This document shows, piece after piece, positions 53,601 through 62,764 of a DNA stretch of 64,000 nucleotides. Position 1 is the first letter of the stretch. Every line of letters begins with the position of its first letter. Both the position numbers and the translations under genes were made by a program. The DNA is from JANWZL01 sp037445185. GTDB taxonomy: Bacteria > Pseudomonadota > Gammaproteobacteria > Burkholderiales > Thiobacillaceae. The notes under the pieces were generated by a model. The model had not been told where the DNA came from. It was given only the letters and a program-made list of their open reading frames with translations, and made no database searches. The DNA lies in the NCBI GenBank assembly GCA_037445185.1, contig JBBIKZ010000002.1, forward strand, positions 1 through 64,000, written 5' to 3'.

Positions 53601-56161
53601 TCGCCGACGCGCTGGGCCGCCTCCTCGGTGAAGATCTGATACAGGGCAGCGGGCAGGCGGTGCGAGCCCAGCGCCACGGTTTCGTCTTCGCCGGCGGCCG
53701 AATGATGCGCCGGCGCGCCGGCTTCAGTCTTTGGATGCGGGCTGCCCTCCTGGCCTTTGGCCTGGTCGCGCAGGGTCCGGGCCCAGGCCACCAGGGCGTC
53801 GGCCTCGACCTGCGGCCGGCCGCCGGCCTCCAGCGCCTGCACCCAGCCGGTGAAGGCGTCCACGGCCTGGTTGAGGAAATCCAGCACCTCCGGGGTTGGC
53901 GGCCGCTCCGCGCGCAGCCATTGGTTGAGGGTGTCCTCCACCTGCCAGGCCACCTCGGCCAGGTCGGTGAGCCCCACCATGCGGCCGCTGCCCTTGAGGG
54001 TGTGGAAGCCGCGCCGGATCGAGACGAAGGCGTCCGCGTCGAAAAGGTTGACATGCAGGCGGGACAGTTGGGCGACGATGTTGCCCAACACGTCGTTGGC
54101 CTCCTCGATGTAGACGTTGAGCATTTCGGCATCGATGGCTTCCGCCGTGGCGCCGACCAGCTCCGCCGCCTGCGGGCTGGGTGCGACGGGCGCGGCCGCC
54201 GTCTTGCCGATGCCCTGGATGGCAGTGAGGAGCTGCGCCGCCGGGGCGTGGCTGCCTATTTGATGCAGGGCCTGCTCCACCTGGGCCTTGAGCCGGGTGT
54301 CGCCGACCAGATCGGCGTCGCGCACCAGCTTGCCCAGGCTGGTCTCCAGGGTCGCGAGCACTTGCGGGGCGGCCTGGCCGTCCGCCAGGACTGTGGCCTG
54401 CCTTTGCAGACTGGCGATGTCTGCTTCGATTTGCGACTCCACGCTGGCGGCGGGTGCGGCCATGGCCTGGCGGCACTCGAGCAGGCTGGCGAGCCTTTGC
54501 CGATCGTCCCGCCCGTAGCGCAGGGCCTCCATGTACAGGCCCAGGGTGGAGAGGGCGTCGGCGACCCAGTCGAGCTCCTCCGGGCTGATCGCATATTCGG
54601 GGTCGGCGAAGCGCTCGATGTGTTCCAGGCTGGCACGGGTGAGGTCGGCCGCGGTGTCGAGCTGGAGGATGTTCAACGTCCCCAGCACCTGCTTCATCAT
54701 GCCGGGGACCAGGGGCAGCCGGCTGCGCTCGCTGCGGTAGCGGAAGAAGCGGTCCAGGATCTCCTCGACCTGGTTGAGGTTGGCCTGGATCTCCTGGGTG
54801 ACCTGGGCGAGGATGAGCCTCTCCTGGGCCTGGCGCGAGACCTCGTCCAGCAGGGGGACATCGGTGGGGATTCGGGCGGTGTCGTAGCTGGGGTCGATGG
54901 CCGCCTGCAGGCGCTGGGTCTGCACGTCGGCCTGACGGTCGAACTCCGGGCCGAGGGCCTGGAAGTGTTCGCAGGCGTTCTGGGCGAGCAGGATGGCGGT
55001 GGCCATCTCCAGCTGCAGGGCCTCGTTCTGGGCGGTGTCGGCCACGGCGGGCAGCCGCATGGACACGGCCTGGACCATGCGCAGCAGCGACTTGAGGGAT
55101 TCGTTGGGCAGCCGCATGGCCGCCTCGAACATGGCCATGGCGGTATTTTGGAAGGGCGCGAGGCTCTCGGGCCGACCCGAACAGACCTTCATCCAGTGGT
55201 CCTTGGCCGTGTCGAGGTCCTCGCGCAGGGCATTGAGGTGGGGTCGCCAGCCGGCCTCGGCGTCGGCGGCCTCGTCGGCCCCCTCGGCGGGAAGATAGTG
55301 ATCCAGGCGATACAGTTGGCGGGCCTCCAGGGCCCGTCCCGCGGCGCTCTTGTCCTGAGCCAGGAAGTAGAGCATGTCGCGCTGCAGACGCTCGGCCAGC
55401 TGGCGCGAGCCTTCCATCAGGCGCCGCATCTGCAGGTCGATGCGGCCGCACAGGCGCTTGACCCAGAAATCGACCGGCAGCGCGCCCCGGCGCAGGGATT
55501 CGGTGAAGCCCCCCGCCAGCCACCAGAAGGTGTATTGGCCGGCATCGGGGGCCAGTCGCTCCAGCTCGCGCACGGCCTGATCCATGGTCATCAGGCCGGC
55601 GGTGGGTTCCTTGTTCTGCAGGAACATGAGCAGGCCCTTCTGGTACTGGGCCCGAGTGCGTCGTAGGGTGCGCGGCAGCGCTTCCGGGGCCAGGGTGGGT
55701 GGGGCGGCACTGCGGCTCACGCGCGGCGTCAGGTCGGGGTAGAACAGTTCGCTCGGCGACGGGGGCTCGGCGCCGCGCTGGGCGAGCACCCGCGCATAGA
55801 TGCCGGACAGGCGCAATTCGGCGTTGGGCGCCCCGCCCATGAGTGCGTCCAGGTAGGCCAGGACCGCATCGCAGGCCGCGATCGCCACCTCGGCGCTGTC
55901 GCGGCTGCGCAGTGTGGGCTTGTCGCCCATCTCCGCCAGCAGGCGCTCGGTTTCCGCACAGAGCAGGGACACGCCCTGCAGATCGACGATGGTCAGCGCG
56001 CCGGTGACCTGGTGCAGGTGGGCCTGCGCCGCTCTGAGCGGGTCTAGGTCTTCTCCGTTCCAGTCCGAGAGGGTTTGTCTTGCCGCCGCGAGGGCGCTGT
56101 CCAGTTCCGCCTTGACCCAGGTCAGCGGCCCCAGGTCGAAATCGGTGTCCTCGTGCATCAT
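50627..56161 (-). CDS. chpA: Pil-Chp hybrid histidine kinase (ChpA/PilL type)
   Basis: 1844 residues, the CheA of the twitching-motility chemosensory system. N-terminal FimL-like region (1-600), then Hpt domains with His near residues 719 ('HTLKGSGRMVGL'), about 879 ('AHTLAGISRTTGL') and about 1122 ('HTLKGSARMAGAMRL'). Next come a linker rich in Pro/Ala/Thr, a dimerisation helix, HATPase ('EHLLRNAVAHGLE', about 1437), a CheW-like domain, and a C-terminal receiver domain with the acidic phospho-acceptor in 'VILLDVEMPRLDGYE' (about residue 1771). It signals through PilG/PilH to the pilus motors and usually to cyclic AMP. Last gene of the pilG-H-I-J-chpA operon. ATG 56161 or 56158, with a GAGGG site. 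Confidence 0.93.
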   Translation of the reverse strand: MMHEDTDFDLGPLTWVKAELDSALAAARQTLSDWNGEDLDPLRAAQAHLHQVTGALTIVDLQGVSLLCAETERLLAEMGDKPTLRSRDSAEVAIAACDAVLAYLDALMGGAPNAELRLSGIYARVLAQRGAEPPSPSELFYPDLTPRVSRSAAPPTLAPEALPRTLRRTRAQYQKGLLMFLQNKEPTAGLMTMDQAVRELERLAPDAGQYTFWWLAGGFTESLRRGALPVDFWVKRLCGRIDLQMRRLMEGSRQLAERLQRDMLYFLAQDKSAAGRALEARQLYRLDHYLPAEGADEAADAEAGWRPHLNALREDLDTAKDHWMKVCSGRPESLAPFQNTAMAMFEAAMRLPNESLKSLLRMVQAVSMRLPAVADTAQNEALQLEMATAILLAQNACEHFQALGPEFDRQADVQTQRLQAAIDPSYDTARIPTDVPLLDEVSRQAQERLILAQVTQEIQANLNQVEEILDRFFRYRSERSRLPLVPGMMKQVLGTLNILQLDTAADLTRASLEHIERFADPEYAISPEELDWVADALSTLGLYMEALRYGRDDRQRLASLLECRQAMAAPAASVESQIEADIASLQRQATVLADGQAAPQVLATLETSLGKLVRDADLVGDTRLKAQVEQALHQIGSHAPAAQLLTAIQGIGKTAAAPVAPSPQAAELVGATAEAIDAEMLNVYIEEANDVLGNIVAQLSRLHVNLFDADAFVSIRRGFHTLKGSGRMVGLTDLAEVAWQVEDTLNQWLRAERPPTPEVLDFLNQAVDAFTGWVQALEAGGRPQVEADALVAWARTLRDQAKGQEGSPHPKTEAGAPAHHSAAGEDETVALGSHRLPAALYQIFTEEAAQRVGDLRDALKRMARGHDASGWETFIRSAHTLAGISRTTGLTPLTEAAHALEHWAGAWPDKTSALDGTVHAVLAACTEAVADMVAAIRALRWPKDRPDIPQRLEELRPPSVEAEHAIPAEAALADADTALQQPAPAAAPEPAEAYATAAMTVRREVGTAAPDGTASINAGTPQREQVEAASPEATMASTRGSAQPDMTPAASIAPTSIEAVAPAQTSAQSEAPLPPDDLDPQLLPVFLDEAAELLPHIGAALRQWRAQPEDASARSTLQRALHTLKGSARMAGAMRLGERTHRVETRLLELADKTPRPGFLDLLEADCDQLAEMVDALQGKPLAERVPAAQASPSEAAAGWSFPAAEPLAQTVTEEDLRLRQTLKLKANILDHLLNEAGEVAIARAQVQNLLDTYKQTAQELTANVERLRSQLRELEIQAESQMRSRLGRAPGRVKQDIAAFVDVSGHPEPTAEPSSLDESWQFDPLEFDRYTRLQELTRLLSESVNDVSTAQDNLLAGIDEADRTLHLQSRMTRNLQHELMRMRMVPFDTLSERLHRVVRRAARDLGRKAQLQIEGARIELDRTVLDRITAPLEHLLRNAVAHGLEPPEARLAVGKPAYGEIRLTLHQEGSEIVIALADDGAGVNLAAVRARAEALGWVTPTEEVTSERLESFLFTPGFSTAPQVTEVAGRGIGLDVVKNEIAGIGGRVRMDTEAGHGTRFTIRLPLTLVVTPVVLVRAGGQTYALPANLVSLVREVKQEELAALQRAGVLEMGGERYPLRSLAELMDTRSQPGEGRYRTILLLRAGAERLALRIDALEGNFEAVMKNTGPQVARITGIVGATVLADGRIALILNPFALAERVPVREEAEAVAETAIEQSPLVMVVDDSLTVRKITSRLLMREGYRVVTAKDGVEALELLQDEAPAVILLDVEMPRLDGYEVTRAIRANSRLAHIPIVMITSRTAEKHRQYAYDLGVNHYMGKPYNEDALLGEIARLTGRAVEV

Positions 56162-56180
56162 GGCCGGCCCTCGTTGGCGA

Positions 56181-58280
56181 TCAGAGCTTGAAACCCGACA
56201 CCGACACCTTGAGTTCCTCGGCCAGGGCGGTGAGCTGGTCCATGGACTGGGCGCTGCGTCGCGCACCGTCCGAGGTCTGTCGGGTCACCTGCAGGATCTC
56301 CTGCATGTTCTGCGCGACCCCCTCCGCCGTGCGCACCTGGTCTTGGGTGGCGGCGGAGATGTCCTGGATCAGGCGGGCGAGCTGGCCCGACACGCTCTCG
56401 ATCTCCTGCAGGGCGTGGCCGGCGGCGTCGGACAGGGCCGTGCCCTGCACCACCGCCTGGGTGCTGACCTCCATTGCGTGCACCGCATCCTGGGTGTCGC
56501 CCTGGATGGCCTTGACGATGGCGCCGATGCGACGCGTGGCGTTGGCCGAGCGTTCGGCCAGACGCTGCACCTCCTCCGCCACCACCGAAAAGCCGCGGCC
56601 GGCTTCACCCGCGGCGGCGGCCTGGATGGCGGCGTTGAGGGCCAGCACATTGGTCTGCTCGGTGATGTCGCCGATCAGTTCCACGATCTCGCCGATCTCC
56701 TGGGAGGACTCGCCCAGGCGCTTGATGCGCTTGGCCGTCTCCTGGATCTGGTCGCGCAGCTGGTTCATGCCGGCGATGCCTTCCCGCACCGCGTCGCCCC
56801 CCTTTCTGGCGGTGGCCAGGGATTGGTCGGCCACGCGGGCGGACTCGGCGGCGTTTTCCGACACGTTGAGGATGGAGCGGGTCATCGCGTTGATGGCTTC
56901 GCCGGTGCGGGCGATCTGTTGCGATTGGCGCTCGGCGGCTGCCAGCAGCGCGTCGGAGACCTGCTTGGCCGCGTCGGTGGCCTCGGTCACCTGGGCTGTG
57001 GCGCGGTTGATGTTGTTGACCAGCATCCTGAGCTCGTCGATGGCGTAGTTCACCGAGTCGGCGATGGCACCGGTGATGTCCTCGGTCACCGTGGCCTGTA
57101 CCGTCAGGTCACCCTCGGCCAGGTCGCCCATTTCATTGAGCAACCGCAAGATGGCATCCTGGTTGCGTTTGTTCTCGCGCGCGGATTCTTCCGCGCGCCG
57201 ACGCGCATCGGCCACGCTGATCCAGCCATAGAGGATGAGCAGGAGGAGCGCCAGCAACGAGAAAAACAGCGTCAAGCCCAACCACCAGCCTATCGCCAGT
57301 CCCTGATAGGCGGTGGTGATGGTCTGTACCTGGGTCAGGATGCGGTCAGCCTCGTCATAGATCGCACGGCTGGCCGTTTTGGCCTCAACCAGGCGAGGCA
57401 GCCCTTCGAGCAGGAGCTGGACCTCCGCCTCCAGGCGAGTGAACAGATCGACCAGCTCCTGCAGCTTGTCGCGCGCCAGCGCGTCGCGCACTGGCACGAT
57501 GCCCAGGCTGGGGTTGCCCTGGGCCAGACCATCGAGAACCTCGCGAAAGGTCTTGACGTCTTCGCCCAGTTGATAGGCATTTTCAGGGTTGATCACAGGC
57601 GCGGCGAGCAGGGCGTTGGCATCCTTGGCCATGCGCTGCGTCCAAATCGCTTGTTGTGCGACGAAGTCGAGCTGACGACGGTTTTCGACGGGAATCAAGG
57701 CCTGCAACTGCTGCGTCAGGTCGAGCAGCTCGGTGTTGCGCTGGTTGATGGTGTGCACCGCTTGGGCGAACTTGATGAGCGTGTCCCGCTGCCCGAGCAG
57801 GGTCTGGATATGACGGCCCGTCTGCGTCCAGCGGGTTTGCAACTCGGCCAACAGCGGTTGGATGTCATCAGGCGAGGCGCTCGTCGCCTCCCCGCCATGG
57901 ATCAAGGCCTTGAGGTCGGTGTCGAAACCGTCGCGCGCCTCCTTCAGTTGCGCGAAGGCGTCACGGTTACCCAGCACGGCCTGTTGCGAACTCTTGGCAT
58001 AGCGCTGTGAGAGCATCTGCAGGCGCGTACTGGTCTCGATCCATGCGCCTTGGCGGGATAGCTGCAGGGTGTAGAGGAACGCGCTCGCTACCGCCAGGAG
58101 TAGGCACACGAGCAAGGCGACGAGCAAGGCCGCCTGTCTGCGCTCCGCCGGAAGGCGGCGCAACATGGGCAGCCGTTGCAGATCGCCGTGGGCGATCCCC
58201 GTGATGAGCTCGCGCATGCCCTGTCGTAGCTGGCTGGGGCTGGCCCAGTCAGGGAGTCTTGAAGCGTCCGTCAAAGCCAC
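56181..58280 (-). CDS. pilJ: Pil-Chp methyl-accepting chemoreceptor PilJ
   Basis: 699 residues from the GTG at 58280, which has a GGAG site; earlier codons have no such support. Two membrane helices (about 50-75 and 325-350) enclose a periplasmic domain of two PilJ-type modules ('[15 protein letters not shown]', '[22 protein letters not shown]'). HAMP follows, then a cytosolic signalling hairpin with the tip '[26 protein letters not shown]'. Senses pilus/surface state in the Pil-Chp pathway. Operon partner of chpA, 19 bp upstream of it. Confidence 0.94.
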   Translation of the reverse strand: MALTDASRLPDWASPSQLRQGMRELITGIAHGDLQRLPMLRRLPAERRQAALLVALLVCLLLAVASAFLYTLQLSRQGAWIETSTRLQMLSQRYAKSSQQAVLGNRDAFAQLKEARDGFDTDLKALIHGGEATSASPDDIQPLLAELQTRWTQTGRHIQTLLGQRDTLIKFAQAVHTINQRNTELLDLTQQLQALIPVENRRQLDFVAQQAIWTQRMAKDANALLAAPVINPENAYQLGEDVKTFREVLDGLAQGNPSLGIVPVRDALARDKLQELVDLFTRLEAEVQLLLEGLPRLVEAKTASRAIYDEADRILTQVQTITTAYQGLAIGWWLGLTLFFSLLALLLLILYGWISVADARRRAEESARENKRNQDAILRLLNEMGDLAEGDLTVQATVTEDITGAIADSVNYAIDELRMLVNNINRATAQVTEATDAAKQVSDALLAAAERQSQQIARTGEAINAMTRSILNVSENAAESARVADQSLATARKGGDAVREGIAGMNQLRDQIQETAKRIKRLGESSQEIGEIVELIGDITEQTNVLALNAAIQAAAAGEAGRGFSVVAEEVQRLAERSANATRRIGAIVKAIQGDTQDAVHAMEVSTQAVVQGTALSDAAGHALQEIESVSGQLARLIQDISAATQDQVRTAEGVAQNMQEILQVTRQTSDGARRSAQSMDQLTALAEELKVSVSGFKL

Positions 58281-58388
58281 AGGGTGATCTCCTCTTTGTT
58301 GCCGAAGGTATGGTTTGGTCAGTATCGGGGCTAACCGGCGCACGCCGGCTCAGACGTCAGCATTGCCGCGGGGAAAGGGGGGTTGGGA

Positions 58389-58916
58389 TCAAGACAGGCG
58401 AGCATGGTAAAGCGCCACGTCGAGGAAACCGGGCGTCTGGACCAGTTTCTCCAGACTGATCTCCAGATAGGTCTGCCCGTCTGCATCTCGCCACTGCTGT
58501 TGGATCCAGGGATGCGGCGCTGACTCAGGCGCGCCTGCGGGGGTGAACTGGACTGGGTTGCGCAGCCCCAAGGTCCGGTCTATCACGAGGGCGGCATTGA
58601 TCCCCAGGCGCGGATTGACCGTGATCAGATTCACGCCCGCATACGTTGCGGCTGCCGTCCCCCCCGCAAAGGCGGCCAGATCCGTGCAGCCGTAGATCAG
58701 GCCACGGATGTTGGCCAGCCCCAGGAACCAGGGCTGCGTCCAGGGCACGGGCAGCAAGGCATCGACCGTGACGAACTCATTGATTTCGGTCAGATCGACC
58801 ATCCAGCTTCTGCCGCCGGCCGCCAGGCAGAGTTTGGAAGCGAGCTGACCTCGCGTCGCGCCCTTCAGCCGCTCATTCAGTTGCGCCTGAAACTCGCGCA
58901 GGCTCTGTTTCGCCAT
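58389..58916 (-). CDS. pilI: CheW-like adaptor PilI
   Basis: 175 residues, single CheW domain linking PilJ to ChpA. 'QPWFLGLANIRGLIYGCTDLAAFAGG' is the CheW receptor-binding region. Its ATG overlaps the pilH stop (ATGA), and it lies 108 bp upstream of pilJ. The 108-bp gap (58281-58388) has no gene. Confidence 0.92.
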   Translation of the reverse strand: MAKQSLREFQAQLNERLKGATRGQLASKLCLAAGGRSWMVDLTEINEFVTVDALLPVPWTQPWFLGLANIRGLIYGCTDLAAFAGGTAAATYAGVNLITVNPRLGINAALVIDRTLGLRNPVQFTPAGAPESAPHPWIQQQWRDADGQTYLEISLEKLVQTPGFLDVALYHARLS

Positions 58917-59281
58917 CAGCCCAGCGCCTTGATCTTGGCAATCAGCTCCTCGGCTACGATGGGTTTGACCAGATACCCCACTGCCCCCTGGCGCAGCCCC
59001 CAGACGCGGTCGGTCTCCTGACCTTTGCTCGTGCAGATGATCACGGGGATGGATTTGGTCTCCTCGTCGCGGTTGAGCATGCGCGTGGCCTGGAAGCCGT
59101 TGAGCCCGGGCATGACCACGTCCATCAGGATCAGGTCCGGCTTGTCGCGTTTGGCCATGGCCACCCCTTCCTCGCCGCTGTTGGCACTGAGGACCGCGTA
59201 GCCATTCCTTTGCAAGATGTCGGTGAGAAAAAAGCGTTCAGTGGGCGAGTCGTCCACCACCATGACGGTACGGATGCTCAT
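58916..59281 (-). CDS. pilH: Response regulator PilH
   Basis: 121-residue stand-alone receiver. Acidic triad D10/D11, phosphoacceptor D54 in 'LILMDVVMPGLNGFQAT', and 'YLVKPIVAEELIAKIK' with the conserved Lys. In the Pil-Chp system PilH acts on the retraction motor side or as a phosphate sink. Translationally coupled to pilI, 8 bp after pilG. Confidence 0.93.
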   Translation of the reverse strand: MSIRTVMVVDDSPTERFFLTDILQRNGYAVLSANSGEEGVAMAKRDKPDLILMDVVMPGLNGFQATRMLNRDEETKSIPVIICTSKGQETDRVWGLRQGAVGYLVKPIVAEELIAKIKALG

Positions 59282-59289
59282 GATCGCTC

Positions 59290-59688
59290 CTAAGTGGTTT
59301 GCTGGTGCTGATGCTGGCGCACAGCGGTGAGCAGGGTGTCCTTGGTAAAGGGCTTGGTGAGGTATTCGTCGGAGCCCACCAGCCGGCCACGCGCCCGGTC
59401 AAACAGACCGTCCTTGCTGGAGAGCATGATCACCGGCGTCGAACGGAAACGGCTGTTCTTCTTGATCAAGGCGCAGGTCTGGTAGCCGTCCAGACGCGGC
59501 ATCATGATGTCGACGAAGATCACATCCGGCTGATGATCGGCAATCTTGGCCAGGGCGTCGAAGCCGTCCTCGGCCAAGATCACCTCGCAGCCGGCCTGCA
59601 TCAGAAAGATTTCCGCGCTGCGTCGTATGGTATTGCTGTCGTCGATGACCATGACCTTGACGCCAGCCAGATCTCCCTGTGCGCCCAT
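59290..59688 (-). CDS. pilG: Response regulator PilG
   Basis: 132-residue receiver. 'MVIDDSNTIRRSAEIFLMQAGCEVILAEDGFDALAKIADHQPDVIFVDIMMPRLDGYQTC' with phosphoacceptor D60, and 'EYLTKPFTKDTLLTAV'. PilG favours pilus extension in Pil-Chp signalling. First classical pil gene of the run; the PhnD/rhodanese fusion precedes it by 24 bp. Confidence 0.94.
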   Translation of the reverse strand: MGAQGDLAGVKVMVIDDSNTIRRSAEIFLMQAGCEVILAEDGFDALAKIADHQPDVIFVDIMMPRLDGYQTCALIKKNSRFRSTPVIMLSSKDGLFDRARGRLVGSDEYLTKPFTKDTLLTAVRQHQHQQTT

Positions 59689-59712
59689 TTGTTCACCTTG
59701 CCCGGATGTTCG

Positions 59713-60933
59713 TCAGGCACCTTGCCGGACAGGATAACCCGCTTTCTTCCAGGCCGGCAACCCGGTGCGGAACCAATAGACTTTCTTGTAGCCGCGCTTG
59801 ACGAGATAGCGCGCCGCTTTGTAGCTGTACCAGCACTCGGCGCCACTGCATAGCACGATGAGCGGCGCGTTTTTGTCCTGCGGCAGCTTGCTCAAATCGA
59901 ACAGGTCCACGCTGTCATCCGCGTCCGCTTCCTTCGGGCTGTTGATCTCATAGGGAACGTTGATCGCGCCGGGGATATGGCCTTCCTCTCGGAAGAGGCT
60001 GGGCAACCGCACGTCGAACAAGGGTACGCCCTGGTCCATCAGGCGCTTGACCTGCTCGGCGGTGACAATGGTGGCCCCCGGCAGGACCTCGGGCGTGAAA
60101 TAGCCACGCGTTGAGACGAACTCGAAATCGCTCGGCTTGGCCGCGACGAAGTCGCTCATGCCGCTTACGGTGCGCATGCGCTCGCCCAGGTCGGCACTGG
60201 CACGCAAAAAGGCGTTGCGGATACGATCCTGTTCGTCGGCTGAGAGGCGGTCGTCAACCGCCAAGCCGGCTTTCGGCACCGCGGCGAAGGTCTGCACGAT
60301 GCGGGCGCCCGCGTTGCGCGCCAGCCAGTCTCGCGCCGTGTCCTCGCGCAGGGCGATGACGTCGGCATGGCCGATGTCTGCGGCGTAGATCACCGCCGGG
60401 TATTTGTTGACATAGGTCAGGTTGGCGAAATGACGCGCCGGGGTCGTTCCCTTGGCATTGAGCTCACCGCGCACCATGTAGCTCACCAGCGACTCCGGGT
60501 GAGGCAGCACGGCCTTCATGCCACGCGTGTCCTCGAAGCGCTGGGCATTGACGCCAGGTCTGGCGATGAGCACGGTGCGACTCGTCTGTTGAGTCTTGGC
60601 AATCGGGACGTAGTGATGGCGCATGGCCACCCCGATCAGATGCGAGGGCGCCAGGATCAGGTCGTATTTCTTGGTACGGATACGCTCGCCCACGCGTTCC
60701 GCGTTCTGGGTCATGACCAGGCGCACGGGCTGCCTGAGCTCGTTTTGCATGCGCTGCGCCAGATCCTGGAACACCCCCTGCACGGCGGCGTGGCTGCGCT
60801 CCACGTCGTAATCCACGGTGACGTTCAAGACCCACTCGGCATGAGCTGCGGTGGCCAACGAACCGGCAAGCGCGATGGCCACACACTTTTTCACCTGGCC
60901 CGACACCAGCTTGGCAACAATCGAAATGTCCAT
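59713..60933 (-). CDS. Secreted PhnD-like substrate-binding / rhodanese fusion
   Basis: 406 residues. Signal peptide to 'ATAAHA' (about residue 32). Residues 35-265 are a PhnD/SsuA-like periplasmic solute-binding fold ('LRQPVRLVMTQNAERVGERI', 'YDLILAPSHLIGVAMRHHYVPIA', 'GMKAVLPHPESLVSYMVRGEL'). Residues 290-402 are a rhodanese domain with active-site loop 'LCSGAECWYSYKAA' (C362, second C367). The CxxxxCW arrangement resembles 'CXXCW'-type periplasmic rhodaneses. The ATG at 60933 has GGAGGA before it. Sits between rubredoxin and pilG, all in the same direction. A sensing or sulfur-transfer role is an inference. Confidence 0.82.
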   Translation of the reverse strand: MDISIVAKLVSGQVKKCVAIALAGSLATAAHAEWVLNVTVDYDVERSHAAVQGVFQDLAQRMQNELRQPVRLVMTQNAERVGERIRTKKYDLILAPSHLIGVAMRHHYVPIAKTQQTSRTVLIARPGVNAQRFEDTRGMKAVLPHPESLVSYMVRGELNAKGTTPARHFANLTYVNKYPAVIYAADIGHADVIALREDTARDWLARNAGARIVQTFAAVPKAGLAVDDRLSADEQDRIRNAFLRASADLGERMRTVSGMSDFVAAKPSDFEFVSTRGYFTPEVLPGATIVTAEQVKRLMDQGVPLFDVRLPSLFREEGHIPGAINVPYEINSPKEADADDSVDLFDLSKLPQDKNAPLIVLCSGAECWYSYKAARYLVKRGYKKVYWFRTGLPAWKKAGYPVRQGA

Positions 60934-61004
60934 GACACATCCTCCTCTCTCAATGCCCCAACCATCCGGCTGGGTTCGACAGCACATGATAACGGCTCTC
61001 GACT

Positions 61005-61175
61005 TCAGATCTTTATCATCTCGAAATCCTCCTTGCGCGCGCCGCACTCACGACAGGTCCAGTTGGGGGGGGCGTCTTCCCAGCGCGTGCCGGGCGGGAT
61101 GCCCTCCTCCGGCAAGCCGGCGGCTTCGTCGTAGATGAAGCCGCAGACCACACACATCCAGGTGCGATATTCCAT
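61005..61175 (-). CDS. rubA: Rubredoxin
   Basis: 56-residue electron carrier with one Fe(Cys)4 site: 'WMCVVCGFIYDEAAG' (CxxC) and 'WTCRECGARKEDF' (CxxC). Trp/Tyr/Pro-rich core typical of the type. The ATG at 61175 gives MEYRTWMCV; an upstream start at 61217 adds a 14-residue leader. Divergent from thiD. In related genomes rubredoxin is the conserved neighbour of the pilG region, so it may share that transcript. Confidence 0.95.
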   Translation of the reverse strand: MEYRTWMCVVCGFIYDEAAGLPEEGIPPGTRWEDAPPNWTCRECGARKEDFEMIKI

Positions 61176-61251
61176 GGCAGGGTCGCGAATCTCGTTTTTG
61201 TGTAAGAATTCGATCATCTTCCTATCAAACTATACCAAATCACATCTGATT

Positions 61252-62115
61252 GTGCCCCATTTCCGTTCTAACGGCCAGCCGCCCCCCTCTCATGCGTGCC
61301 CCCCCCCTCTGGTACTGACCTTTGCCGGCACGGACCCAACCGGCGGGGCGGGGCTGCAGGCCGACGTGCTTACCATCGCCAGTCTGGGCTGCCACCCGCT
61401 GTCCGTGGTCACCGCCGTGACCGTGCAGGATTCGGTCGGCGTCGAGGACTTTCTGCCCATGGATGCGGACTGGGTGGTGGACCAGGCGCGGCGGGTCCTT
61501 GAGGACATGCCGGTCGCCGCCCTCAAGGTGGGGCTCCTGGGCAGCGTGGAGGTGGCCCTGGCGGTGGCCGAGGTGGCGTCCGATTATCCGGAGCTGCCGC
61601 TGATCCTGGATCCGGTCCTGGCCTCCGGCCGCGGCGACGAATTGGCCGGCGATGACCTGTTGTCCGTCATCAAGGAGGTCCTGCTGCCGCAGACCACCGT
61701 GCTCACGCCCAACAGCATCGAGGCGCGCCGCCTGGCCGTGGACGAGGCCCTGGACGAGGAGCCTCCCGAACTGGCGGCGTGTGCCCAGCGCCTGCTCGAC
61801 CTCGGTTGCGAGTATGTCCTCATCACCGGCTCCCACGAGCACACCCCGCAGGTGGTGAACACCCTCTACGGCGAGTCGGGCGTGCTGCAGAGCCTGCGCT
61901 GGGATCGCCTGCCGTCGAGCTACCACGGCTCCGGCTGCACCCTCGCTTCCGCCCTCGCCGCCATGTTGGCGATGGGCATGGATCTGCAGGACGCGGTGCG
62001 CGAGGCGCAGGAGTTTACCTACCAAAGCCTGCGCAACGCCTTTCGCGCGGGCATGGGGCAGGCCATACCGGACCGGTTGTATTGGGCCCGCACGGGTGAA
62101 GATGGGGGCAGTTGA
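61252..62115 (+). CDS. thiD: Phosphomethylpyrimidine kinase ThiD (start uncertain)
   Basis: Phosphorylates HMP and HMP-P in thiamine synthesis. 'LVLTFAGTDPTGGAGLQADVLTIASLGCHPLSVVTAVTVQD' is the ribokinase-fold opening. 'LDPVLASGRGDEL' and 'YHGSGCTLASALAAMLAMG' carry the catalytic GSGC. The beginning is doubtful: the natural ATG at 61292 (MRAPPPLVL...) would need ten Cs in a run that here has nine (61299-61307) and is therefore out of frame. The GTG at 61252, in frame, is shown as the working start but has no ribosome site. thiE overlaps its end. Confidence 0.88.
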   Translation: MPHFRSNGQPPPSHACPPPLVLTFAGTDPTGGAGLQADVLTIASLGCHPLSVVTAVTVQDSVGVEDFLPMDADWVVDQARRVLEDMPVAALKVGLLGSVEVALAVAEVASDYPELPLILDPVLASGRGDELAGDDLLSVIKEVLLPQTTVLTPNSIEARRLAVDEALDEEPPELAACAQRLLDLGCEYVLITGSHEHTPQVVNTLYGESGVLQSLRWDRLPSSYHGSGCTLASALAAMLAMGMDLQDAVREAQEFTYQSLRNAFRAGMGQAIPDRLYWARTGEDGGS

Positions 62116-62764
62116 GGCAACCGGACTAGTCGGGTTGTACGCCATCACCCCGGACTGGACGGATACGGCCCGGCTGGTGGCGGTCACCCGCGACATCCTG
62201 GCGGGGGGCTGCCGTCTCGTCCAATACCGCAACAAGACCGCCGAGGACGCCCTGCGCCTCGAGCAGGCGCACGCGCTGCGGGCCCTGACCCGGCAGTGCG
62301 GCGCGCGCCTGATCGTCAACGACGATCCCCGCCTCGCCCTGGCGGTCGGGGCAGACGGCGTGCATCTGGGCGCGGACGACGCAGACCTCGCATCGGCACG
62401 GGCGCTGCTGGGGCCGACGGCCTTGCTGGGGGCCTCCTGCTACCAGAGCCTCCCCCTGGCGCGGGCCGCGGTGGCGGCGGGCGCGAACTATGTCGCCTTC
62501 GGCAGTGTCTTTCCCTCCCCCACCAAGCCGCAGGCCGGCCGGGCAACGGCCCCGCTGCTCGCCGAGGCGGTGGCGGCGTTGCCGGTGGCGGTGGCGGCCA
62601 TCGGCGGTATCACGCCGGACAATGCGCGCAGCGTGCGCGCTGCCGGCGTGCATCTGCTGGCGGTCATCACCGCCCTGTACGACGCCCCCGATCCGCGCCG
62701 GACGGCGTCGCGATTCACAGCCTTGTTCGCAACTGGAAAGGAACAACATGACCTCCCGCAATGA
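62096..62764 (+). CDS. thiE: Thiamine-phosphate synthase ThiE
   Basis: About 220 residues, TIM barrel. 'LYAITPDW', '[11 protein letters not shown]' (pyrophosphate-binding RxK region), '[24 protein letters not shown]' and '[16 protein letters not shown]' are the family motifs. 'AIGGITPDN' closes the barrel. Couples HMP-PP and THZ-P to thiamine monophosphate. Overlaps thiD by 20 bp and hemL by 17 bp. The start may be the GTG 62096 or the ATG 62102. Confidence 0.95.
   Translation: MKMGAVEATGLVGLYAITPDWTDTARLVAVTRDILAGGCRLVQYRNKTAEDALRLEQAHALRALTRQCGARLIVNDDPRLALAVGADGVHLGADDADLASARALLGPTALLGASCYQSLPLARAAVAAGANYVAFGSVFPSPTKPQAGRATAPLLAEAVAALPVAVAAIGGITPDNARSVRAAGVHLLAVITALYDAPDPRRTASRFTALFATGKEQHDLPQ

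Noticed and set aside
52874..55666. Long antisense frame (930 codons) over chpA
   Set aside because: Composition is that of a shadow frame in very GC-rich DNA; the minus-strand chpA is continuous with clear domains, and the antisense product has no recognisable motif.
61176..61300. TPP riboswitch before thiD-thiE
   Set aside because: No THI-box core (CUGAGA ... ACCUGAUC) visible in the 76-130 bp available.
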